Of a stretch of DNA of 64,000 nucleotides, positions 11,021-22,585 are shown one piece after another. Position numbers and translations under genes: made by a program. This DNA is from Pseudoips prasinana (lineage: Eukaryota > Arthropoda > Insecta > Lepidoptera > Nolidae): the NCBI GenBank assembly GCA_951640165.1, contig OX621255.1:23348001-23412000 (forward strand). The letters are read 5' to 3'. The notes under the pieces are model-generated. The model had not been told where the DNA came from, ran no database searches, and was given only the letters and a program-made list of their open reading frames with translations. Position 1 is the first letter of the stretch. Every line of letters starts with the position of its first letter.

Positions 11021-12711
11021 TCAGTCATAGTATTTACATTTAATATAGTCATCTACAGAATAAAAACATCTGTCGCACAGCCAATTATAAAGTTCATTGT
11101 TAAATTTAGTGTTAGCTAGGTTTTTTTGTAGTTTGTCTGGTAGTTTATTATAAATTTTTACTGCCATGTAATAACAGTTTTTATCACAAAGCTTGAGCCT
11201 ATACCGTGGTACTATCAATGCTTTTTGCACTACTTTCCTTCTCAATGGCGCGTTTTTATCTTTTTCGAAAAGCTCCATGTTGTTTTTAACAAATTTACAC
11301 ATTTCATATATGTACAAGGATGGCAAAGTGAGCAATTTGTGTTTCTGAAATAATGTCCGGCAGGAGTCTGTCCACTTAAGATTAAAAATGGATCTCAAGC
11401 ATTTTTTTTGCACTATGAAGGCTCTTTGAGCATCTATAGAATTTCCCCATATAATAAGCCCATATCTTAACACAGAGCATACATGACTGTGATATACTAT
11501 CAGAGCTGTCTGTTTGTGAGATTTTTAATTTTTTTTAAGACATATATAAATTTATTTAGGTTTTTACAAACATTGTCTACTTGCTTTTTCCAATTACAAA
11601 ATCTATCAATATATACACCTAAAAATTTAATATCATGGACTTCTTTGATGTCATTACAATTATACTTTATAGATAAAATATCAATGTCCTTATTATTATT
11701 AGAGTATGTCAAGAATCTCATAAATTTAGTTTTTTTCGTATTAATTGTCAAGTTATTAGAGTCAAGCCAGTCAATTATATCCGATAACGCTTTATTTGTC
11801 ACGGCAGCTGAGTCGTCTAGATTTTTTTCTCTAGTTAGAACTGTCGTGTCATCTGCAAATAACACTGTGAATTGGTCCGTTGAATTTGGAAGTTCGTTGA
11901 CATATATGATAAACAATATGGGGCCAAGTACACTTCCTTGTGGTACGCCATAATGATTGACAAGGTATGGTGACCTAAAAGTATTTTGCATATTGGTTTT
12001 TTCGCATATTTTGTTAACCTCTATGCACTGTTTTCGGTTACTCAAATAAGCTGGACCTCTTATACCATATTGTTCAAGTTTTCGTAATAGTCTTTTGTGG
12101 CAAACCATGTCGAATGCCTTACTCATGTCTAAAAATATTGTTATTGGGATTTGTTTTTTGTCTAGAGCATCAAGTATTTCTCTGACAAGGTTAAAACATG
12201 CTGTGGTGGTTTATTTTCTTTTTATGAAACCGTTTTGTAGTTCACTGATAATATTGTGTTTGTTCAAGAAACTGAGTAGCCTAGTGCTCATTACTTTCTC
12301 AAAAATTTTTGAGAGTTTAAAGTTATAGGTCTGTAATTTCCTGCCTGTAACTTGGAACCTTTCTTGTATAGGGGTTTTACTATTGATAGCTTTAAAGCAT
12401 CTGGAAATGTACCTTTTTCTAAAGAGAGGTTTATGACATGTGTAAGAGGTTTGAGTAAGGAGCATATGTTTTGTTTCAGAAGTTTTGTTGTGATATTGTC
12501 ATAACCCGCAGAGTTTGTATTGCATAATTGCATAGTTACGTTAAAAATCTCTACATTATCTACAGGTTCCAGGTATATTGACTTTACCAGTCGGTTTTCA
12601 TAGTTAGGTTTAATCTCAGAGAATTGTGGGTTTGTTGGGATAGCCATATTTATGAAAAACGTGTTTAGAAATTTTGCAATTTCATCCCCATTTGTCAATA
12701 TATGTATCAGA
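11021..12711 (-). pseudogene. RT and C-terminal region of the split minus-strand LINE
   Basis: Order on the minus strand: SAGYDNITTKLLKQ, SIVKPLYKKGSK, GNYRPITL, LQNGFIK, FLDMSKAFD (motif A), YGVPQGSVLGPILF (motif B), TVLFADDTTVL (motif C), KFLGVYIDRFCNW, then LRYGLIIWGNS and the leucine-rich tail ending at 11021. Lesions seen: a frameshift near 12320, an in-frame TAA at about 12211 within the fingers, and a one-base shift near 11505. Close in sequence to the RTs at 47530-49221 and 50347-51573. Confidence 0.85.
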
Positions 12712-13135
12712 TTAATGTATCAGATTCAAGTTATTAATTGCTCTGGTTAATTTTATTGCAAAAGTTCTGTACATACATACATACATAGACTCACGCCTGT
12801 CTCCCAGAGGGGTAGGCAGAGACAAAGGACTTCCATTTGTCACGATCCTTGCACACCTCTTTCGCTTCGTTTACTGACATTATATTCTTCATACATGCTC
12901 GCCGGTTTAGGGTACTTCTGACCTGACCTTTCCTAAGTACGTCTCCAATTTGAAAAGTTCTGTGTTGTGTATATTAGTGAGTTTTCTTTTATTTAATGTT
13001 ATTTTATTGTTCAATATTTTTGACTGTTTATGTAATTGTTTATTGTATTTATGTAATTGAAAATTGCTAGTTATAAGTGTATTGTATTTCGGACACAATG
13101 TATTTTGTTAACGAATTAATAAATGAATGAATGAA
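12712..13135. mobile_element. Two short retroposon fragments inserted in the LINE linker
   Basis: This segment separates ELSDG (minus-strand codons ending at 13136) from ILTNGDEIAKF (about 12711). It holds, on the minus strand, a LINE 3' end with a (TATG)n tail at 12770-12790. At 12950-13135 is a plus-oriented AT-rich 3' UTR-like piece ending AATAAATGAATGAATGAA. Near the left edge TGTATCAGATT occurs twice in tandem (12712-12732), a possible insertion scar. Confidence 0.55.
12791..12948 (-). pseudogene. C-terminal 52 codons of an RTE/jockey-type ORF2
   Basis: Stop codon at 12791. Upstream on the minus strand the frame is open to 12948 and reads GDVLRKGQVRSTLNRRACMK, then VNEAKEVCKDRDKWKSFVSA and YPSGRQA. 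This R-x-C-M-x(10)-C-x-DR-x-KWRS-x2-SAYP pattern closes the ORF2 of several lepidopteran non-LTR families. The DNA also contains the widespread lepidopteran motif CTCCCAGAGGGGTAGGCAGA. 5'-truncated. Confidence 0.6.
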
Positions 13136-13192
13136 CCGTCAGAAAGTTCTTTTATTTCATGTTTTAAGTCATTTAATTTAAGTCTATCATTT

Positions 13193-13408
13193 TGTTGAAC
13201 AGCGGGGTCACTTGTATGATGGGTGGACTAATAACTGCACCGTTTTACATAACAATTTTTATTTCCACAACGGTAAAACAAAATACAGAAATACGTCAGA
13301 GCTATTGAAACATCGAAGGCGACTAGAACGGGTTTTGTGTCACTCCGGGCGTCGATGGCTCGCTGTTGTGCGTGTGTGCGTGCAGCGTACACACGCGAAG
13401 CGTCAACA
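13193..13408 (-). repeat. BEL/Pao LTR (3' LTR by element orientation)
   Basis: 216 bp, TGTTGAACAG...GCGTCAACA, with short inverted ends. Identical by eye to 19957-20172. On the minus strand the base run CTGGGGGCC just inside it (13409-13430) is a possible polypurine tract. TSD CATTT precedes it. Confidence 0.95.
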
Positions 13409-14700
13409 TGTTAGGCCCCCAGGATTGAAGTCGTGGTCTTCCACTGGCAGCGGTGATAGACGATTGAAAGCACGTCGAATAGTGCCAGACGTGGTGAGTA
13501 CGTCGGCCACGCGGGTAACGCCGTCAGAGCCGGGGTGGAGGCGCGTCACTCGCCCCAACATCCATTGATTAGGAGGTAGGCGATCGTCCTTAACGAGTAC
13601 CATTTCGCCTAGCCTTAGGGTTCCTCCATGTTTACTCCATTTTCGTCGGGTTTGGAGATCTGAAATATACTCATTGTAAAATCTCTTCCAAAAGTGAGTT
13701 TTAAGTTGCTGTGTCCTCAAGTATCGTGAGAGCGTGTGTGTAGCAGTTGTTTCTTCGACCTGAGGAGATGGGATTATCGCTACCGTTCGTCCAATTAGAA
13801 AGTGCGAAGGAGTGAGAGCAGCAAGATCCAAAGGATCAGAAGATAAAGGAGTAAGAGGTCTTGAGTTCAGAATGCCCTCAATCTGTATCAAAACTGTATT
13901 TAGCTCTTCATAGGTTAAGTTAGCAGAAGCTACTGTACGTTTTAGGTGGAGCTTGAAAGATTTTACGGCGCTTTCAGCTAATCCATTAAAGTGAGGACTA
14001 TAGCATGGCGAAAAATGAAAATTAATTGATAATCTGGAAGCTTGTTCAGTAATGTTATTGGCATTCTGTTTAATAAAATTGGATAGTTCATTACTCGCGC
14101 CTACAAAACACTTTCCGTTGTCCGAGAAAATGTGCGCGGGTTTCCCCCTGCGAGCGATAAATCTATGTAATGCAGCCAAAAAAGTATCGCTGCTCAGATC
14201 AGTCACAAGTTCAATGTGTACAGCTTTGACGGCCATACATACAAAAATACATAAGTAAGATTTAATTAATTTACTTCCCCTACCCTTACGGTTCAATATC
14301 ATTACTGGACCGGCATAATCAACAGCAGTGTTTAAAAAAGGAAAGTCAGTATGAAGGCGTTGTTCAGGCAAATTACCCATTATAGGCTGTATAACTTTAC
14401 CTGAAAAACGACAACATTTCACACAATTATGTACGGTTTTTCTCGACAAATTTCTGCCACCGATAACCCAAAATTTATGGCGCATGGAAGCTAGTAGCAA
14501 TTGTGGGCCAGCATGCATGAGTAACATATGGTAATATTTAAACAAAAGTTTAGCGATATGATTTGTTGAATGAAGTAATATAGGGTGTTTCGTATCATAA
14601 TCATAAAATGAGTTAGATAGTCTACCTCCTACGCGTAACAAATCTTCTTTATCAAAAAATCTTTTTTATCAAAAAATTGATTTAGTTTGTTAAGCTGATT
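13403..14700 (-). CDS. BEL/Pao integrase and C-terminal domain
   Basis: Open from about 14640 (LLRVGGRLSNSFYDYD) to a stop at 13403 that overlaps the LTR. In order: an H2C2 zinc-binding region (HMLLMHAGPQLLLASMRHKF ... VHNCVKCCRF), the catalytic core (VDYAGPV with Asp, FSDNGKCFVGA with Asp, FNGLAESAVKSFK with Glu) and a C-terminal tail with WKRFYNEYISDLQTR and GEMVLVKDD. All three catalytic residues are present, so the domain looks intact. It would normally be part of a gag-pol polyprotein; here the upstream half is inverted away, and a T-run shift near 14665 separates it from the RNase H frame. Confidence 0.9.
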
Positions 14701-14756
14701 TTTAATAGGTAGTATTTTATTTGACTTTAAATATTCATACTCCTTAAAAAATGTAT
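14467..14756 (-). repeat. 290-bp inverted repeat, copy 1 (start of integrase)
   Basis: Reverse complement of 17962-18251 with only about two differences noticed. It covers the end of RNase H and the start of integrase up to HKFW. The pair bounds the inverted block of the Pao element. Confidence 0.9.
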
Positions 14757-15647
14757 GTTAACCGAAATTTACGCGCATTGAAAACACTTAACTTACCCAC
14801 TGAACATTGGGATATTCTTATTATATACTTGATATCAAACAAACTTGATCCTTCTACTACCCGTGAATGGGAAACACACCGTAACTCTTTAGATGATTTA
14901 CCTACATTAGAAATATTTTTAAAATTCATTAAAAATCGTTCAGATCTTTTAGAAACTATGGAGGATATTCATACCAAACGCCGCCATAGTGACTTCACAC
15001 ACAATCGACATAAGTCATTAGTTGTCAATAATTTTACTCCACGCGCAGATAATAAATTTGTGTGTCCATTATGTAAGAATAACCATGCTATCTATAGATG
15101 CATGAAATTTAAGTCCTATTCATTAGATACTAGGATACAAAAGGCTAAATCCTTAAAATTATGTCTCAACTGTTTGCGGCAAGGTCATAACGCCGATGTA
15201 TGCAAAATAGGACCTTGTCGTTTGTGCAATAAGAGGCAAAACAGCTTGCTACACTCACATGACATGTCTGTTGAGGTGGCGCAACCAGCTTCGTGCAGCA
15301 AAGTTGCGCTTTGCGCGAGCCCTACGCAGAAGCAGGAATTACTAACGCCATGTAATTTAAATAGTTCTTCAGATAATATTCCACAAAACAATGTAGTTCT
15401 CTCAGCTGTACAAAATAACTGCGTCCTTTTGTCTACAGCTTTAATTCACATATTAGATTATAAAGGTCAAAGTACAGTACGCGCTTTGCTGGACAATGGA
15501 AGCACATCAAGCTTCATTACAGAAAAAATATTTACAAAACTTAACTTAAATTCTGTTTCGACATCATCATTAGTCGAAGGTTTGAATTCACAGACGTCTC
15601 GCTTAAGTAAGCAATGTAGCGTTACTTTATTATCACTCATAGATTAA
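14757..15647 (+). pseudogene. BEL/Pao gag C-terminus, zinc knuckles and protease start (inverted)
   Basis: Plus-strand, opposite to its element. It opens in mid-gag (VNRNLRALKTLNLPTEHW), then Zn-knuckle cysteines (CPLCKNNHAIYRC, LCLNCLRQGHNADVC, GPCRLCNKRQ) for nucleic-acid binding, and an aspartic protease-like motif LLDNGSTSSFI, where DSG/DTG is usual and Asn now follows the Asp. An in-frame TAA at 15645 cuts it from the downstream pol frame. Confidence 0.85.
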
Positions 15648-18089
15648 TTTAAAATAAATACAACATGTTTTATTGTCCCACGTATCACGCAACCATTACC
15701 GACGGTACGTGTAGATTATAAGTTATTGCAAATTCCGCATAATATAACACTAGCTGATCCTACATTTAATATTCCGTCTGACGTAGATATTTTACTCGGC
15801 GCAGACATATTTTGGAGTGTACTAGGTGGTCATAATATTTCATTAGGCAAACATTTGCCAACGTTAAGTAAAACAAAATTTGGTTGGTTAGTTTCCGGCC
15901 TGGTACATACAAACTTTTTCTCAAATACAGTCCATTGCAATCATGCTATCACATCATCATCAGATGATCAACTCAATGAGCAAGTGAGACAGTTTTTTGA
16001 ACATGAGAACGTCCCTGAGCATAAACAAGAATCGGTGGAAGAGCAACAATGTGAACAACACTTTTTGGAAAATACTACTCGCGCTTCTGATGGAAGGTTC
16101 ATTGTTACTATTCCCCTGAAACTGTCCTCCGATAAATTGGGTGACTCATACGAGCGAGCTGTAGCTAGATTTGTTTCACTCGAACGTAGGTTTAGCAGGG
16201 ATCCATCATTCAAAAAACAATACTGCGAATTTATTAAAGAATATATAGCATTGGGGCATATGATAGAAAATACAGAGCCCAAGGCAGACACGCCTATTTA
16301 TGTATTACCACATCATGGGGTTGTCCGTGAAACAAGTTTGTCGACAAAACTGCGTGTTGTCTTCGATGCTTCAGCAATTACAACGACAGGCTTATCATTT
16401 AATAATATTCAAATGGTCGGTCCAACAGTGCAGGATGACCTTTTAAGCATTTTAATTAGAATGCGGCAACATAAATTTATAGCAACAGCAGACATTGAAA
16501 AAATGTACCGCATGGTTAATGTTAATCCTAAACAACATCACTTGCAGCAGATACTGTGGCGATTCGAACCTTATGAAAACCTTAAGCTCTTTAAACTAAA
16601 AACACTGACTTACGGTACGGCATCGGCACCCTACCTAGCCACTAGGTGTTTAAAACAGTTGGGTATAGAGTGTCCTGACAAAACTGTTTCTGATATCATT
16701 CAGCATGACCATTATGTCGATGATCTTATTACAGGCGCGTCATCTGAAAATGAGCTTATACACATATGTAGAGGTGTTACAGAGCAACTTAAAAAAGCTC
16801 ATTTTCACTTGAGAAAATGGCACTCAAATCAGCCACATATAATTAATAAAATTATAAATGAAACCAGCAGTGATGGGTTAATGAACCTTAGTAACAATGA
16901 GTTTTCAAAGACTTTAGGTTTGCTATGGGCGTGCAAAGAGGATACTTTTTTGTATTCAGTTAATATTAAAGAATGTAAAAACCTTAGTAAACGTTATATA
17001 CTATCTGTTTTGTCACAAATTTTTGACCCACTAGGTTTAATTAATCCATGTGTACTGAAAGCTAAAATTATATTACAGAGGTTATGGGCTTTAAAAATTT
17101 CATGGGATGAAGTAGTCCCAATTGATATCCGTAATGCATGGAATGAGTTTATTGATTCATTGTGCGATATCAATAACATTAAAATTCCACGGTACGTAAT
17201 TGTTGACGAACCTATCTGTGTTGAGATACATGCCTATAGTGATGCATCAGTCCAGGCTATTTCAGCATGCGTTTATCTTAAGTCCTATAATGGCAATATG
17301 AGCTCAGTCCATTTAGTTATGGCAAAAAGTCGTGTAGCTCCGTTGAAGGCGACAACAGTCCCTCGGTTAGAGCTATGCGGCGCACTACTTGCAGCTAAAC
17401 TTCTAAATAAAGTAAAAAAATCTTTAAGACTAACAATAAATAGCTGTATATATTGGTGTGACTCGACAATTGTATTGGGATGGATAAAATCACCCAAACA
17501 ACATTTATTGAAGCCTTATGTTTACAATAGGGTAACGGAAATTATTGACATTTCTACACCCACTGCGTGGCGTCATGTACCCAGCTCTTTAAACCCAGCT
17601 GACATTGGCTCACGTGGCGCAAGTTCCGCTTATTTAAAAGATTGTTCGCTATGGTGGAAAGGACCATCATTTTTATTACAAGATGAGAGATCCTGGCCTA
17701 AACAACCCAATTATCCTAAAGACTCAGAATTACCCGAAGTTAAAATACATTGTAACCTCAGTACAGCTCAAACAAATTACGTAACTTACATATCAAACTT
17801 TATTAAACGATTTTCCAACTGGAATAAATTACAACGTATAATAGCCTACGTCTTACGATTTATTCATAATTATTATCATCCCAATAACAAGCATATTGGT
17901 TTTTTAAGCATTGAGGAACTGAATGCAGCACTTGTAGTTTTATGTAAGTTTTCTCAAAAGGATACATTTTTTAAGGACTATGAATATTTAAAGTCAAATA
18001 AAATACTACCTATTAAAAATCAGCTTAACAAACTAAATCCATTTTTTGATAAAAAAGATTTTTTGATAAAGAAGATTTGTTACGCGTAG
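15648..18089 (+). pseudogene. BEL/Pao protease end, reverse transcriptase, RNase H (inverted)
   Basis: Same frame as the gag part after its TAA. Visible: DVDILLGADIFW (end of protease-like domain), VLPHHGVVRETS and KLRVVFDASA (RT start), FIATADIEKMYRMV (motif A), TYGTASAPYLATR, DHYVDDLITGA (motif C, YVDD), then RNase H with HAYSDASVQAI, LELCGALLAAKLL, YWCDSTIVLGW and NPADIGSRG. The frame ends at 18089 because a T run is one base short before the integrase start. Domains are otherwise complete, but the block is inverted relative to LTRs, gag start and integrase. Confidence 0.9.
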
Positions 18090-18251
18090 GAGGTAGACTA
18101 TCTAACTCATTTTATGATTATGATACGAAACACCCTATATTACTTCATTCAACAAATCATATCGCTAAACTTTTGTTTAGATATTACCATATGTTACTCA
18201 TGCATGCTGGCCCACAATTGCTACTAGCTTCCATGCGCCATAAATTTTGGG
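17962..18251 (+). repeat. 290-bp inverted repeat, copy 2
   Basis: Partner of 14467-14756. It follows RNase H directly and encodes the start of integrase up to HKFW, where it breaks into GTTAACGG of gag. Confidence 0.9.
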
Positions 18252-18940
18252 GTTAACGGTATCAATGATAGTGCGCAACGCCATGGACGACTCTTTAGGT
18301 ATCATTTCTATATTGAAAATAGCTTGAATATGATTATTAACTAAAAGCCTTTTATTATTATACCTATCGCAAAGCAAGGTCCATGCTATATCATAATTTT
18401 CGGCCGAGAAGTCTAGCGATCGCACTATCAAGGCGGCACTGTCTTTTAAAGCCTCGGCATAGACTCGTTTAAATGAATGAGAGAACTAAAGGTATCGTGA
18501 AACTCCAGCCAATTGTGACATTGACCCGAAAAAGTAGGTAATTGTATAGTAGGAAGCTTTAAGTTTGGCCCACCTTGATGCACACATGAACCTGAGACCG
18601 ATCCGGAGCCTGCGCCGCCGACGGCAGCGACATCGCCTGCTGCGCGTCCGCAACGCGCCAGCAGCTCCCGCGCAAGCGCTACGGCGCTAAAGTACAGCGA
18701 CTCGAAATTCGCTCGTTCCGTAAACTGGTCCTCTGGAATTTCAGACAAACTCTCTAACTCGGTTTGTACGGAATCATAATCTGCATATAACTCCTCTATT
18801 TTTATTAAACGAATATTTAATTCGCTGGCTTGTAAGCTACTTAAGCTGGGACAACTATTAGCTGTATCTAAATAAGTTTTAAACTGAGTTAATTTTGCTT
18901 TAAAAGTAGCTCGTTGCTTTATTAATTTTTTCGGTTCCAT
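18252..18940 (-). pseudogene. BEL/Pao gag N-terminal part
   Basis: Starts with ATG at 18940 (MEPKKLIKQRATFKAKL). It continues through a helical region, PTIQLPTFSGQCHNWLEFHD and, after a frameshift and small deletion near 18460, SAALIVRSLDFSAENYDIAW, LLCDRYNNKRLLVNNHI and MALRTIIDTVN, the DUF1759 region typical of BEL/Pao gag. It stops at the GTTAAC junction at 18252. Beyond that the minus-strand frame is only antisense of integrase. Confidence 0.85.
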
Positions 18941-19956
18941 TTTACAAATTACTTATCACTACTTGAGATATATATTATATTTAAAAGTTATTTAATTTTA
19001 AAACTTAAGTAATAATTATACACGTCTGCTTACACCTGCGGATTTAAAAGCGTGTGACTACGTAAGTATATACTTAATGTAATACTCACGAACTTCGTTT
19101 AAAACGCTAGAATGATAAGAAAGGTTTAACGTTAAAGTTTATATACTTCTAAATAAGAAAGTGCAATACTTAAATTTGTTTAGCGGGCGGAATCGAAACA
19201 ATCCGTTCTATGAGTTGCTAGAAGCGCGGAGTTTGCTTTGCCGCCAAGCGAAAGGATGATTCAAGGTCACGGCCGCACCGCATGCATGCCATCAGCTGTA
19301 CGAAACGATAATAAGCACTTAATTATCAAATATACAATGATACAGATTGTGGGACGTGTGGTTTACTTGATATTATTGTGAAAAGGAATGTTTAAACACT
19401 GAAATACAAATGCTATAAGCATAAACAATGAACAATTATCTCGAATTATTCATCGAAACGTTCTATATTAACGAATTATTTATGTTGACATAAGTAAGAA
19501 AATGATGTTGCATTTAATGTGCAAACTATGATTTACATCTTGCATTTAATGTGCAAATTATAATGTACTTAATGAAATACGTGAATATAAGAATAATGAA
19601 TATTTTTAATTGCTTTTAATGTGCAATAAAGAATGTAATGATAGGGATATGTAAAGAAAATAAGCACTTTAAGATTATGTAATTGGAACGAACTCACGTT
19701 AACGCTACTCTCTCAGGTTCTTACGTAATTCCTGTCGACACGTATAATCGTAGATCCCTGTCGACACGTAGACCAAATACGAATGAATCCTTTAAGTTGT
19801 AGGCGTGATTATTCAATTCCAATATGTTTATGGCAGCCACTCGACGTAATAATCAACTCCTCTTCTTTAAATGTCCACGTAACGGTCCACCATACTTGCG
19901 CGTTCCTTTGTTCTTTTTAAGTTTGTAACTTATGAAATCCGTCTCGTAGGCCAAAA
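18941..19956 (-). other. BEL/Pao untranslated leader
   Basis: About 1 kb between the 5' LTR and gag ATG. Next to the LTR, the minus strand reads TTTTGGCCTACGAGACGG, a possible tRNA primer-binding site starting at TGG. The leader has three copies of a TTTAATGTGCAA motif (about 19513-19627) and two copies of CCTGTCGACACGTA (near 19731 and 19757). No gene seen. Confidence 0.6.
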
Positions 19957-20172
19957 TGTTGAACAGCGGGGTCACTTGTATGATGGGTGGACTAATAACT
20001 GCACCGTTTTACATAACAATTTTTATTTCCACAACGGTAAAACAAAATACAGAAATACGTCAGAGCTATTGAAACATCGAAGGCGACTAGAACGGGTTTT
20101 GTGTCACTCCGGGCGTCGATGGCTCGCTGTTGTGCGTGTGTGCGTGCAGCGTACACACGCGAAGCGTCAACA
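19957..20172 (-). repeat. BEL/Pao LTR (5' LTR by element orientation)
   Basis: 216 bp, identical by eye to the LTR at 13193-13408; followed by TSD CATTT at 20173. Identity of the LTRs points to a recent insertion. Confidence 0.95.
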
Positions 20173-21303
20173 CATTTATTATTTTCCATGTTGCTTTACA
20201 TTTGTTTTCTGCTCTTTCTATGTATTTTATATTTCTACTTTTTTGTATTGAAATTATGCACTTCTTAAGTATATTATTATATCTTTTGTATTTTGTTTTA
20301 GTTTGAGTATTCTTGTTCTTATAGTATGTACTTTGTAGTCTTCTCTTTATAACAAATGATTTCTTTAGTCCCTGTGTCACCCACTTTGGATTGATAGAAT
20401 TTTTATTAATTTTTATTTTTATTAATGGAAAACATAGATTGTAAAACAAGCAAAGTTCATCATGTAGTAAGGTAAAAGATTTATTCACGTTTGTTTCCAA
20501 TAAGACCTCTGAAAAGGATAGCTTACTCAGATAATAGTAAAATTTGCCAATATTTTCCCTGCACATATCTCTTTTGAGTGCAAACCGTTGAATATTAGTC
20601 GCATTCTTACGGTTTGTGGCAATGGATAAAGTTTGTCCAGTATTATGGTCGGCCAGTCCTAATTCATGGATTTCATCTTGAGCATCAGTAATATCGCTTA
20701 TTATATTGTCTATGCACGTATTTTGTCTAGTAGCGTCATTTATATGTATTTTTAAGTTGTAATTGTATAGAATATTGAGAAATTCTTTTTTATTATTACT
20801 ATCTCCTATCATATCTATATTAAAATCACCACATATTATGATTTTTGTAGTATCTTTCTTACATGTTTTATCTAGTACTATTTGTAGTTTCCTGAAAAAT
20901 ATTTCTAAGTCCGCGTTCGGTGTTCTGTATACACAGATTAGATTTATATTATATTGTTTCATCTTTATACCACATATTTCAAAATGTGTTGCCATTGCTA
21001 GACTACTTAACCATTCGATGTTTTCGAATTCAATATCAGGTTTCATTAAAATACATACACCGCCGCGTCTTTGATGTTTTCTTGAACAAGAGCTAACTAA
21101 TTTAAATGAATTTATTTTCAGATTATCTTCTTCCCCTAACTTGATAAATGTTTCACTTAAGCATATAGAACCAACAGAATATTTCTTGTCATGGAGTAAA
21201 CTTAATGCCAATTCAATTTGTTCTGACTTATTTATAGCGTCAGCGATATTTTGGTGAAAGATAACATGAGTGAGGCCATTAGGCACGAAAAAAAGAACGG
21301 CAT
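20173..21303 (-). pseudogene. APE-type endonuclease of the split minus-strand LINE
   Basis: N-terminal domain of ORF2, which nicks target DNA. Motifs in order on the minus strand: HVIFHQNIADAINKSE (Asn), ICLSETFIK (Glu), ICVYRTPNAD, IIICGDFNIDM, CIDNIISD and GLADHNTGQT (Asp-His). The catalytic set is present. The frame before 21286 continues upstream only after a shift across a T run near 21303, and overlaps the end of ORF1. The 3' edge is cut by the Pao element after RAENKCKATWKII. Confidence 0.85.
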
Positions 21304-21424
21304 TTCATTAACATTTAATCCACTGAAGCCATTGATATCAGGTTTCATATTTACCCAGGATATTTTTTCAAGATTGAAGTGTAATGATAAGTCCGTTTGT
21401 GTATTTTGATTTCTATAGTATATC

Positions 21425-22585
21425 TCATTTGGCCCTGTTTTTTGATTGACCCGGTTTTAAATTGTGTTGAAACTTATTTTTGAAATATAAAAATTGTTTA
21501 TCATAATCATATTGATCAAGTAGTGTGTTGATTTTATAACAAAGGTGGGTTCTGTTATAATAATTTGATAGAAAATAACAATCTTGACTTTGCTTACAGA
21601 TTAGATTTAACATAACATTAAGTTTTAATTCATTTGAGCAGATGTTTTTATTCACAGATATAACAATTGTGGGACAATTTACAGATTTTAAAAATAAACA
21701 TAATTTAGTCGTCATTTTTAGCGTATTATAGTCATTTTGGCCTATTGATATTATTAATTTATCATCACAACAAATGTCAAATAATTTTGCACTTTTTAAA
21801 ATTTCTTCTGAAGTGGCGTTTGGTTTAACAATTGATATAAACTGGTAGTCATTGTACGGGCTGCGCAGTCGAGATTTCATTATTTGCACTGCCAGTCCAC
21901 AACATTGCCTTCCACCTATTATAAATGCTCTTTTTTTAATTTCGTCTGAGTAGTTCCGTTTTTTTTTATCCTTGATTGTACCCATAGTTGTCATCTTGTT
22001 TTCTTTCCATATATTTTTATTGTTTGTAGTATTATCAGAAGGATTTGTATCTACATTCCTAGGGCTTTTGGACACGTTCGTTATTTGTTCCGAGCTTTTT
22101 ATGGTTGCAGGTAGTTGTTCCGTTTGTTTAATTTTCTCTTTATTATGTCGCAAAGATGTGTTTTTGGTAGTTTCGTTGTTAAGTATAGGCGTTTGGAAGC
22201 TATTCGTTAGTCGGCGACGTACACTTTTTTTGGCACTTTGAGACATATTTAGTCTGTAGGTACTTATGGGACTTTTACATAATTGTTTAAGTAAACTTAA
22301 TTCCTTCGTCATATTATTCATTTGCTTCTTTAAATCTATATTTTCAATAATAATAGTCTCCATTTCATTTTGTGTACTTTCTAATTGAGTTTTTAATTCC
22401 TTAATTTCAGTATTTAATTCCGCTGTATACGTGGAAAACATATTGGTTGACAGATCCAAGCTTTTTCCCAGTAAATCTTCACAAGACATTGTACTTAAAT
22501 TACTCTCGTCCAAACAGTCTGTAGATTTTGATTTAAATATTTTTTGTTTTCACAGGGTAATATTGCCACTGTCAATTCCTTCCAT
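21425..22585 (-). pseudogene. Non-LTR ORF1: coiled coil plus SGNH-like domain
   Basis: The probable true ATG is at 22585; an in-frame TGA at 22550-22552 interrupts it, and the frame then runs open to 21425. The N-terminal third is a coiled coil (IKELKTQLESTQNEME..IDLKKQMNNMTKELS). A basic linker follows, then AFIIGGRQCCGLAVQIM, IISIGQNDYNT and NYYNRTHLCYKIN. Their order and spacing resemble blocks I, III and V of SGNH/GDSL esterase domains found in CR1/jockey-type ORF1s. The nucleophile block is GGRQ where GDS is expected, so esterase activity is doubtful. The role would be RNA and membrane or particle binding. Confidence 0.65.

Larger units (their letters stand above)
13193..20172 (-). mobile_element. 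BEL/Pao LTR retrotransposon with inverted internal block
   Basis: The 216-bp LTRs (13193-13408 and 19957-20172) begin TG and end CA, are identical by eye, and are flanked by the 5-bp duplication CATTT (13188-13192, 20173-20177). On the minus strand the order is 5' LTR, leader, gag N-terminus (18940-18252), an inverted block (14757-18251, plus strand) with gag C-terminus, protease, RT, RNase H and the start of integrase, then integrase (14700-13403) and 3' LTR. There is no envelope gene. It sits inside the endonuclease-RT linker of a LINE. Confidence 0.95.

Noticed and set aside
18198..18251. Continuation of the gag frame past 18252
   Set aside because: Beyond the GTTAAC junction the frame is antisense of integrase and not gag.
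13193..20172. Autointegration as the cause of the Pao inversion
   Set aside because: Autointegration would place an LTR end at an internal junction; here both LTRs are in place and the edges are 290-bp inverted copies.
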